Shown: in pieces, positions 35,630 to 42,417 of the stretch | Layout: each line of letters opens with the position of its first letter | How positions within the stretch are numbered: position 1 is the stretch's first letter | From: Solirubrobacter pauli | Lineage (GTDB): Bacteria > Actinomycetota > Thermoleophilia > Solirubrobacterales > Solirubrobacteraceae | Direction: 5' to 3' | DNA: 64,000 nt | Assembly (NCBI RefSeq): GCF_003633755.1 | Contig: NZ_RBIL01000002.1 | Span: forward strand, 2,108,001-2,172,000 | Notes under the pieces: model-generated | The model's input: only the letters and a program-made list of their open reading frames with translations | The model's database searches: none | Told to the model about the DNA's origin: nothing | Program-made: the position numbers and the translations under genes

Positions 35630-36283
35630 CTACCGGCCGACCGCGGCCGAGATCGATTTGACCGCTTCTTGGGGGTTCTGGGCCCCGAAGACGGCGGTTC
35701 CGGCGACGAACACGGTGGCTCCGGCCGCGGCGCAGCGGGCGGCGGTCTCCGCCCCGATGCCGCCGTCCACCTCGATCGGCTTGGTCTCGCCGACCAGCTC
35801 GCGGATGCGGCCCAGCTTGGCGATCGACGGCTCCAGGAAGGCCTGGCCGCCCCAGCCGGGGTTGACGGTCATGCAGAGGACCATGTCGGCCTCGACCGCG
35901 CTGATCGCCTCCACGGGCGTGCCCGGGTTGAGCGCGACGCCCGTCAGGCACCCCTCGGCCTTGATCGCCTGCAACGCGTAGTGCAGATGCGGCGTGGCCT
36001 CGACGTGGACGGTGATCGAGTCCGCCCCCGCCTTCGCGAACGCCTTCACGTGCTGCTCGGGGCGCTCGACCATCAGGTGCACGTCGATCTGGGCGTTGGC
36101 CTCGTGCACCTGGTCGGCGATCGCCTTGACGACGAGGTCGCCCATCGTGAGCGGCGGGACGAAGTGGCCGTCCATCACGTCGACGTGGATGACCCGCGCA
36201 CCGGCGGCGAGCACGGCGTCGACCTGCTCGCCCAGACGGGCGAAGTCGGCGGCGAGGATGGATGGGGCGATTCCCTTGAGCAT
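35630..36283 (-). CDS. rpe: Ribulose-phosphate 3-epimerase
   Basis: Rpe interconverts ribulose 5-phosphate and xylulose 5-phosphate in the pentose phosphate pathway. The 217-residue barrel starts at ATG 36283 with LKGIAPSILAADFARLG. It has VIHVDVMDGHFVPPLTMG (metal and catalytic Asp), DVHLMVERPE, CMTVNPGWGGQAF and EVDGGIG. The start overlaps the zinc-ribbon stop by one base. The order rsmB-rpe is widely kept in actinobacteria. Confidence 0.95.
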   Translation of the reverse strand: MLKGIAPSILAADFARLGEQVDAVLAAGARVIHVDVMDGHFVPPLTMGDLVVKAIADQVHEANAQIDVHLMVERPEQHVKAFAKAGADSITVHVEATPHLHYALQAIKAEGCLTGVALNPGTPVEAISAVEADMVLCMTVNPGWGGQAFLEPSIAKLGRIRELVGETKPIEVDGGIGAETAARCAAAGATVFVAGTAVFGAQNPQEAVKSISAAVGR

Positions 36284-36504
36284 CAGATAGGCGCGAGCAT
36301 CGAGGATTGACAGTGCCCGCACATATACAGGGCCGTGTTCGACATCCGCACGATCGTCGAGTGCTCGCCGCAGTTTGGGCACACGCTGCGAAGTTCGAAC
36401 CGGTGCAGGCAGTTGACGCAGCGGTAGCGCCCGGGCAGGTTGGTCGCGCGCAGCCACGGCTCGTGGCAGGCGGGGCAGATCGCGCCCGTCTCGGTCTCGC
36501 TCAA
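36283..36504 (-). CDS. Small double zinc-ribbon protein
   Basis: The 73-residue protein has four CxxC pairs, CPAC, CVNC, CPNC and CGHC, evenly spaced so that they could form two zinc ribbons, with a basic and aromatic linker (RATNLPGRYRCVN, HRFELRSV). I know no function for it. The ATG overlaps the rsmB stop (ATGA) and the stop shares one base with the rpe ATG. It is thus locked between two conserved genes; a link to RNA or ribosome metabolism is only a guess. Confidence 0.72.
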   Translation of the reverse strand: MSETETGAICPACHEPWLRATNLPGRYRCVNCLHRFELRSVCPNCGEHSTIVRMSNTALYMCGHCQSSMLAPI

Positions 36505-37841
36505 GAGGCTCGCCTCAGCCGCGCGATGAAGAAACCGTCCGTCCGGTCTCTGTGCGGGAGCGTCTGCAGGTGCTGCGGCATGGTCGGATGCTTCCAGAGC
36601 GGGAGCTCAGTTCCTAGGTCATCGACGGTGAAGTCTGGATGACCGGCCAGGAAGGCGCTCACCACTTGCTCGTTCTCACCGGGCGAGATCGTGCACGTCG
36701 AGTACACGAGGGTACCGCCGGGCCTGAGTGCGTTCGCTCCGGCCTGCAGGATCTGCTGCTGCAAGCCGGCCAGCGCCTCCGGCCGGCCGGCCTTGCGCCA
36801 GCGGGCGTCCGGACGCGAGGCCAGCGTGCCGAGGTCACTGCAGGGCGGGTCGACGAGGACGCGGTCGAACGTGCCGTCGGCGGGCTCGGTCGCGTCGCGG
36901 TTCTGCACCTCGACGATGGTCGCCCCCATGCGCGCGGCCGTACGCGTGAGCGCGCCCGCGCGACCGACGTGCTTCTCGACGGCGACGACCTGGCCCTCAT
37001 TGCGCATGAGGGCGGCCAGGTGGGTGGTCTTGCCGCCGGGCGCGGCGCACAGGTCGAGCACGCGCTCGCCGGGCTGCGGGTCCAGGAGGCGGCCGACGGC
37101 CATCGCGGCGCGAGACTGCGGCATCAGCAGGCCCTGCTCCCACTCCGGGGCCGAGAACGCGTCGAAGGGCTGGTCGAGGATCAGCGCGTCCTGCTCGACC
37201 CGGGCGTCGACCTGCAGCCGCTCCAGTAGCTCGACGGCCGTGGTCTTGAGCGTGTTCGCGCGCAGGACCGCTTCGGCGGACGTGTTGTCGGCGGCCATCA
37301 GGGCGCGGGCGTCCTCCGGGCCCAGGGCGTCGAACCACAGCTGCGCGATCCACTCCGGGTGCGAGTGGGCGAGCGCGGCGTGCTGAGGCGTGTCGTCCTT
37401 GAGCCTGGCGATCAGCGGACGGGCTTCGCGGCTTGCGCGGCGGAGCACGGCGTTGACCAGGCCGGCGCCGCGCGGCGCGTCCCGCTTGGCGAGCTCGACC
37501 GACTCCCCCACCGCCGCGTGCGCGGGGACGCGGTCCAGGAAGGTCAGCTGAAAGACACCAAGGCGAAGCGCGGCCAGCACCGGCTTGTCGAGCTTGGCCG
37601 GGACGCGGCCGGCGAGCTGCTCGATCACGTGGTCGAGCGTCGCGACCCGTTGCACGGTCCCGTAGCTGAGCTGCGTGGCGAGGCCGAGATCGCGCGCGTC
37701 CAGCCGCAGACGGCGGGCTTCGCCGTGCAGCGCGCGGTCGGCCCAGGCGCCGCCCTCGAACACGCGTCGAATGACGGCATAGGCCACGGCACGGGCGGGA
37801 ATGACCCCCGCGATGGGGTCAGGACTCGATGGTTCGTCCAT
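36501..37841 (-). CDS. rsmB: 16S rRNA (cytosine-967-C5) methyltransferase
   Basis: RsmB methylates C967 in 16S rRNA. The N-terminal NusB-like helical domain covers about 1-150. The SAM domain has DLCAAPGGKTTHLAALM, the DPPCSDLG and STCTISPGENEQVV cysteines of RNA m5C enzymes, and a final DGFFIARLRR. At 446 residues the length is normal. It is translationally coupled to the zinc-ribbon gene. Upstream, the surface protein and repeat region replace the usual direct contact with fmt. Confidence 0.94.
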   Translation of the reverse strand: MDEPSSPDPIAGVIPARAVAYAVIRRVFEGGAWADRALHGEARRLRLDARDLGLATQLSYGTVQRVATLDHVIEQLAGRVPAKLDKPVLAALRLGVFQLTFLDRVPAHAAVGESVELAKRDAPRGAGLVNAVLRRASREARPLIARLKDDTPQHAALAHSHPEWIAQLWFDALGPEDARALMAADNTSAEAVLRANTLKTTAVELLERLQVDARVEQDALILDQPFDAFSAPEWEQGLLMPQSRAAMAVGRLLDPQPGERVLDLCAAPGGKTTHLAALMRNEGQVVAVEKHVGRAGALTRTAARMGATIVEVQNRDATEPADGTFDRVLVDPPCSDLGTLASRPDARWRKAGRPEALAGLQQQILQAGANALRPGGTLVYSTCTISPGENEQVVSAFLAGHPDFTVDDLGTELPLWKHPTMPQHLQTLPHRDRTDGFFIARLRRAS

Positions 37842-37962
37842 GTTGGTCCTGCGACTCTTTACGCGAGGCCTGGGTTCTGATTGGCTGAGCGCTGCGCACG
37901 GTTGCGCGACGTCGCCTCATACAGAGGTCCAATTTCCGGTCTGATCCTCAAGTTTGGAACTC

Positions 37963-37982
37963 GGCTGTTTCCAGCCCTTTTT
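37963..37982 (+). terminator. Short GC stem followed by T-run (attenuator-like)
   Basis: GGCTG-TTTC-CAGCC followed by CTTTTT has the look of an intrinsic terminator on the plus strand. It sits in the leader region of the surface-protein gene, inside 37842-38095, which is unusually A/T-rich for this genome. No other feature is visible in that gap. Confidence 0.3.
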
Positions 37983-38095
37983 CTCGATGCTCGTACGTTC
38001 GTCCAATTGCCCCGCCAGATTCTTAATTTCTTCCGATAGGGCTAATGGTCCGCGTACAACTTGCCGACACATCCCCGCAGAAGGGGATGAACAGC

Positions 38096-39415
38096 ATGTC
38101 GGACACTGACACCAAGAACTTCACGCCGCGGCCTTCCGCGATGAGCGACCTGCGTCTCGCGGGCACGATCGCGACCGGTCTGGTCGCCGGGACGCTGGGT
38201 CTCGGCGCGCTCGCCGCGCCGCTCGTCGGCTGGAAGGACTGGCCGTCCGGGCTCGAGAAGGACGCCACGGCGCAGCCACTGACGATGGCTGCCGTGCCGA
38301 AGGAGAAGCGCCCGGACGCCGCCAACCGGTCGAAGACCGGCACGGGCCAGACCGGCAGCACCAACGGCGCGACCCCGCTCAACACGCTCAGCGTGGCGGG
38401 TGTGGGTGGCGGCGGCGCCGGCGGCACCGGCGGTGCAGGCCTCAACGTGCTGATCGCGGACAGCGGCGGCGCCACCGAGACGGGCTCGAGCGAGCGCTCG
38501 GCCGGTCCGCGCGGCTCTGACGCCCGCGCCGGCAACACGAGCACGTCCGAGACGGGCGAGGGCTCGGTCGATCCGACGCTGCGCGACAAGGGCTTCGCCA
38601 CGCCGGACCTCGACGACGACGACGGCGACGGCCTCCAGAACGACAAGGAGCGCGCGGTCGGCAGCAACCCCGCCCAGGCGGACGCGAAGACGATCGTCGC
38701 CGAGAAGAACCTGACCGCGGACACGCTGGTCCGGATCGCCTCCGGCACGCCGGCCGCCGACACCAACGGCGACGGCAAGATCGACGGCGACGACGACTCC
38801 GACGGCGACGGCATCTCCAACGCGGTCGAAGAGGCCAACGGCAGCGACCCGCTGAACCAGGACTCCGACGGCGACGGCAACCCGGACTCGATGGACGACC
38901 GCAACGGCGACGGCTACCCGGACGGCCTGCCCGTTCCGAGCACCCCGCCGGCCGGCGACCCCGTCGACGCGGACCCGACCCCGGTCGACCCGCCCGTCGA
39001 GCAGACCCCGGTCGAGGACGACACGCCCGCGCCCGCCCCGGTCGACGAGCCGCCCGTCACGACGCCGGACCCCGGCACCGACGCCCCGGGCCAGCCCGAA
39101 GCCGAGACCCCGCCCGCCGAAGCGACCCCCGCGCCCGAGGCTCCCGCCCCGGCGCCGGCTCCGGAAGAGGCCCCCGAGACCGAGGCGCCGCCGGCCCCCG
39201 AGCCCGCGCCGCAGGTCCAGGAGCCCGCTCCGGCCCCGGCCGAGGCTCCGGCACCGGCTCCGGCCGCGGTCGCCGAGGCCCCTGCCCCGGCCCCGGCTCC
39301 GGTCGAGGCCCCGGCGCCTGCCCCGGCCCCGGCCGAGACCCCGGCGCCCGCCCAGGCCGAGCAGCCGGCGGTGGCGACCCCGGCCGAGGACCCGGCGGCG
39401 ACGCCGGCCTGGTAA
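38096..39415 (+). CDS. Surface protein with thrombospondin-3-like calcium repeats and Pro-Ala-Glu tail
   Basis: The product (about 439 residues) has an N-terminal hydrophobic segment (LAGTIATGLVAGTLGLGALAA) that is a signal or anchor. A Gly/Ser/Thr-rich stretch follows. Aspartate-rich repeats come next: DDDDGDGLQNDKE, DTNGDGKIDGDDD, DSDGDGISNAVEEANGSDP and DSDGDGNPDSMDD, the DxDxDG loop of thrombospondin type 3 calcium sites. The last ~150 residues are Pro/Ala/Glu repeats likely to span the cell wall. No LPXTG sorting signal is seen. I chose the ATG at 38096 because AAGGGG lies about 9 nt upstream. A calcium-stabilised wall protein is inferred. Confidence 0.75.
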   Translation: MSDTDTKNFTPRPSAMSDLRLAGTIATGLVAGTLGLGALAAPLVGWKDWPSGLEKDATAQPLTMAAVPKEKRPDAANRSKTGTGQTGSTNGATPLNTLSVAGVGGGGAGGTGGAGLNVLIADSGGATETGSSERSAGPRGSDARAGNTSTSETGEGSVDPTLRDKGFATPDLDDDDGDGLQNDKERAVGSNPAQADAKTIVAEKNLTADTLVRIASGTPAADTNGDGKIDGDDDSDGDGISNAVEEANGSDPLNQDSDGDGNPDSMDDRNGDGYPDGLPVPSTPPAGDPVDADPTPVDPPVEQTPVEDDTPAPAPVDEPPVTTPDPGTDAPGQPEAETPPAEATPAPEAPAPAPAPEEAPETEAPPAPEPAPQVQEPAPAPAEAPAPAPAAVAEAPAPAPAPVEAPAPAPAPAETPAPAQAEQPAVATPAEDPAATPAW

Positions 39416-39437
39416 CCGCCAAACGCATCGAGCTTGT

Positions 39438-39463
39438 CGCGGGCGCCCTCCGGGGCGCCCGCG
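39438..39463 (+). terminator. Intrinsic terminator of the surface-protein gene
   Basis: CGCGGGCGCCC and GGGCGCCCGCG form an 11-bp perfect stem with a TCCG loop, 23 bp after the stop. It is followed by GCGTTT, and AAACGC stands a short distance before it, so the stem can be lengthened. Confidence 0.7.
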
Positions 39464-39558
39464 GCGTTTAACGCGCGCCTTCCATGCGCCCGGCCCCGGC
39501 CCCCGCCGCGCGAGCCGCGCCATTGTCCCGCCGCGCCCTCGTTCCGCGCGCGCCCTCG

Positions 39559-39654
39559 CCCCGCCGCGCCATCGCCCCGCCGCGCCAACGCCCCGCCGCG
39601 CCAACACCCCGCCGCGCCAACACCCCGCCGCGCCAACGCCCCGCCGCGCCAACG
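39559..39654. repeat. Six tandem 16-bp repeats
   Basis: Six back-to-back copies of CCCCGCCGCGCCAACG occupy exactly 96 bp. Copy 1 has T for A at one position and copies 3 and 4 end in A instead of G. The period is not a multiple of three and no credible gene covers it, so it is a non-coding minisatellite. Confidence 0.85.
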
Positions 39655-39701
39655 CGTGGCGCTCAGCGCACGACGCATCGGCTCGTCCTGCCGCGTCCGG
39701 G

Positions 39702-39780
39702 GAGCACACCGTCGGGCGTCGCGTCAAGCAACTCGCGCTTCGCGGCGAGCCGCTTGACCCGCCGCACGCCGGCGCGCTCT
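39702..39780 (+). repeat. Left arm of a long inverted repeat
   Basis: The arm starts GAGCACACCGTCGGGCGTCG and ends CCGGCGCGCTCT. It matches the reverse complement of 40036-40115 at roughly nine bases in ten, with a few 1-2 base gaps. The spacer is 255 bp. Confidence 0.8.
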
Positions 39781-40035
39781 GAGCTGATCAAGCCGGCTGG
39801 GGCCGGCGAGCCCCCGCGCGGGGCCCACCCGCGCTCGCGGGCTCAACCGCCCCGAGCGATCACTCTCCCACCGCACAGGTGCAAAAGTGAACACTCGAGC
39901 AGCACCTGCCACGCGAGCGATGGGTTAGTCGTCCCAGGGCCGACCAACTGAACGCTCACGTGGCAAACCCGGAACACGGGACCAGCGCGCGGCCCGCGCC
40001 CGGGCGCAATCCGGCGCAGCCGCTCACCCGCACAA

Positions 40036-40115
40036 GAGCGCGCCGGCCGCGGCGGGTCAAGCGGCTCGCCCGCGAAGCGACCGAGTTGCTCGACGCGACG
40101 CCCGACGGTGTGCTC
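40036..40115 (-). repeat. Right arm of a long inverted repeat
   Basis: This is the inverted partner of 39702-39780. Read on the minus strand it also begins GAGCACACCGTCGGGCGTCG. It lies 78 bp downstream of the fmt stop on the minus strand. Confidence 0.8.
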
Positions 40116-40192
40116 CCGAACCACGCACCGCACCCAAGAGCGCCACCCGAGCTGACCGCCACGCCGCGCGCCGCGCGCCGCCCGAGCTGGGC

Positions 40193-41830
40193 TCAGTCCC
40201 CGTCGAGGTGCGAGGCGGTCTCGTCCAACAGGTGCCGGCGCCACACGCTGTCGTCCAAGGACTCTCGTCCGGCGAGGAGGTCGCGGGCCGGCGCTTCGGC
40301 GCGTTCGTCGCCGCGCAGGGCGAGGCCGTGGACGGCTTCCATGCGGGTGTCCTCGTCGGGGTCGTCGAGGCGCGCGGCCAGCGCGTCACGCAGGGCGGGG
40401 TTGTCGGCTTCGGCGAGGGTGCCGAGGGCGAAGGTTGCCCAGTCGCGGACCTTCGGGTCCTCGTCGGCGGAAAGGTCGATCAGGGCCGCGAGCGTGTCCT
40501 CGCCGCGGCGGCCGCCCAGGGCGAAGGCGACGGCCTCGCGGACGTAGGCGTCCGCGTGGGCGCGTTGGGCCAGCAGCCAGTCGTGGCCGGCGGTCCCGCC
40601 GAGGTGGCCGAAGGCGCAGATGATCGCGCTGAGGACGTGCGGGTTGGACTCGCGCGCGGCCATGTCGCGCAGGGCGGACTCCTGCTCGGCGGGCAGGGCA
40701 GGCGTCGTGGTGCCGAGCTGGCCGAGCACGTAGGCGGCGAGCTCGCGCAGCTCGGGGTCCTCGTCGCCGGCCAGGACGGTCATGGCGGTGAGCGTGTCGG
40801 CGTCGCCGCGGGCGGCGAGGGCGCAGACGTGCGGCTGCCACTCGTCCTCGGGGTCGCGCCACTCGCGCTTGGCGGTGACGAGGACCTCGTCCAGCGGGCG
40901 GTCGGGCAAGGCGGGGTCGAAGCGGAAGTTCGTGAGCTTCTCGTCGCGCTGGCCGCGCAGCCAGTCGGCAGCGGGCATGACCTTGCCGCCGGGCGGCCGC
41001 ACCTCCGTGATCTCCAGGGCACCGCCGTGGCAGTCGAGCAGCAGCCGCAGGCCGTCGGTGCGCACGAGGCCGCCGGCGGGCGCGCGGGTCGGGCCGTCCA
41101 CGCGCGCGTCGATCACGCCGAGGAAGGTGCCATCGGGCAGCTTGAGCCGCGACCCGATGTGCGGGCGCAGCGCGCGGATCGTGCGCTCGACCTCGGCAGG
41201 CGTCTGGGTCGGGTCCAGCGCGCGCTCGCGCGGACCGATCTTGTTCGCGTAGGTGACGCCGGCCTCGTCTTGCTCGACCGGCGTGGGCCGCTCGTCGAGC
41301 ACCTGCACGAGCAACCGCGCGCCCAGCTCCTCCAGGCGCGGGACCAGCGTGCCGTAGTCGTCGTCCGCGCGGATCGGCTCGCGGCCGAGCGCGTAGACGG
41401 GCCCGGAGTCCCAGCCCGCGGTCACGCGCATGATCGCCACGCCCGTCTCCGCGTCCCCCGCCATGATCGAGCGCTCGATCGGCGCCGCGCCCCGCCAGCG
41501 CGGCAGCAGCGACGGATGCACGTTGATCATCTCGTAGTCGCTGAGCAGCGGCTCCTTGATCAACACGCCGTACGCGCACGTGGTCAGCACCTCGGGCGAC
41601 GCGGCGGCGATCGCGCCCAGCGTCTCCTCCGAGTGCAGCTCCTCCGGCTGGATGAACGGGATGCCGAGCTCGGCCGCGAGCACCGCGACCGGCGGCGGCG
41701 CGAGCTTCTGACCGCGGCCCTGCTTGGCGTCCGGCCGGGTGACGACGAGCTGCGGCCGATGCGCGCTGTCGGCGAGCGCGCGCAGCACGACGGCCGCGAA
41801 CTCCGAGGTGCCGAGGTAGACGTTTCTCAA
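40193..41830 (-). CDS. fmt: Methionyl-tRNA formyltransferase fused to a HEAT-repeat domain
   Basis: Residues 1-295 are a complete Fmt, which formylates initiator Met-tRNA with 10-formyl-THF. The catalytic Asn103, His105 (NVHPSLLP) and Asp141 (WDSGPVY) are present, and the C-terminal tRNA-binding barrel ends at KVMPAADWLRGQR. The frame then continues for about 250 residues of alpha-helical HEAT-like repeats from RPLDEVLVTAKREWRDPEDE, with units such as DEDPELRELAAYVLGQLG, DEDPKVRDWATFALGTL and DPDEDTRMEAVHGLALRG. The total of 545 residues compares with about 310 for normal Fmt. No stop or frameshift lies between the parts. The start overlaps the def stop (ATGA), as in the usual def-fmt operon. 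Confidence 0.93.
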   Translation of the reverse strand: MRNVYLGTSEFAAVVLRALADSAHRPQLVVTRPDAKQGRGQKLAPPPVAVLAAELGIPFIQPEELHSEETLGAIAAASPEVLTTCAYGVLIKEPLLSDYEMINVHPSLLPRWRGAAPIERSIMAGDAETGVAIMRVTAGWDSGPVYALGREPIRADDDYGTLVPRLEELGARLLVQVLDERPTPVEQDEAGVTYANKIGPRERALDPTQTPAEVERTIRALRPHIGSRLKLPDGTFLGVIDARVDGPTRAPAGGLVRTDGLRLLLDCHGGALEITEVRPPGGKVMPAADWLRGQRDEKLTNFRFDPALPDRPLDEVLVTAKREWRDPEDEWQPHVCALAARGDADTLTAMTVLAGDEDPELRELAAYVLGQLGTTTPALPAEQESALRDMAARESNPHVLSAIICAFGHLGGTAGHDWLLAQRAHADAYVREAVAFALGGRRGEDTLAALIDLSADEDPKVRDWATFALGTLAEADNPALRDALAARLDDPDEDTRMEAVHGLALRGDERAEAPARDLLAGRESLDDSVWRRHLLDETASHLDGD

Positions 41831-42408
41831 GCGGCCGTGGCTTCGAGCTTTTCGCGGAGGGTGCGCATGGCCTGCTTGCGCTGGTCACGCGACGTGCGGT
41901 CCAGGATGAGGACGCCGTCCAGGTGGTCCATCTCGTGCTGGATGACGCGGGCCTCGAGCCCCGAGGCCTCGACGAGGATCGGCTTGCCGTACTCGTCCAG
42001 GGCGGATACGCGCACGTGGACGGGCCGCTCCACGTCCACGCCGACGCCCGGCAGCGACAGGCAGCCCTCCTCGGACGTCTCCTTGTCCTTGCTCGCCCAC
42101 TCCAGCACGGGGTTGACGAGCGCGGCGATCGAGCCCTCGAGCTCGGTGCGGTAGACGAGCAGCCGGTGCACCCGGCCCACCTGGGTAGCGGCCAGCCCGA
42201 TCCCGTAGGAGTCGTGCATCAGGCGGCCCATGCGGCGGACCTCCTCGCGCAACTCCTCGTCGAAGCGGGTGATCTCCAGCGCGCGGGTACGCAGCACCGG
42301 GTCGCCGTACTTGCGGACGAACTTGAGCGCGGCCTCGCGGCGGGCGCGCGTCTCGGGATCGAGCTGATCGCCGGGCTCTACGACCTGTCCGTGCGCTTCA
42401 TCGGCCAC
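41827..42408 (-). CDS. def: Peptide deformylase
   Basis: Def removes the formyl group from nascent proteins. The three conserved motifs are present: GIGLAATQ (69-76), EEGCLSLP (113-120, metal ligand Cys116) and QHEMDH (157-162, ligands His158 and His162, catalytic Glu159). The first ~28 residues are an acidic extension. It lies between priA (9-bp gap) and fmt (4-bp overlap), so formylation and deformylation enzymes are made together. Confidence 0.96.
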   Translation of the reverse strand: MADEAHGQVVEPGDQLDPETRARREAALKFVRKYGDPVLRTRALEITRFDEELREEVRRMGRLMHDSYGIGLAATQVGRVHRLLVYRTELEGSIAALVNPVLEWASKDKETSEEGCLSLPGVGVDVERPVHVRVSALDEYGKPILVEASGLEARVIQHEMDHLDGVLILDRTSRDQRKQAMRTLREKLEATAA

Positions 42409-42417
42409 AGGTCGATC

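Larger units (their letters stand above)
39416..40192. other. 777-bp non-coding region rich in repeats
   Basis: This is the longest gap in the window. It holds a strong terminator (39438-39463), six 16-bp tandem repeats (39559-39654), and a pair of inverted arms of about 80 bp (39702-39780 and 40036-40115). Between the arms, caggtgc/gcacctg (39876-39908) forms a loose stem. Open frames here are low-complexity Arg/Ala/Pro shadows with no ribosome sites. I see no tRNA or transposase. Confidence 0.6.

Noticed and set aside
39559-39654. CRISPR array
   Set aside because: The 16-bp units are directly adjacent with no unique spacers and no cas genes are present.
39434-39951. Open frames over the tandem and inverted repeats
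   Set aside because: They read only Arg/Ala/Pro repeats, change frame with the 16-bp unit, and lack start signals.
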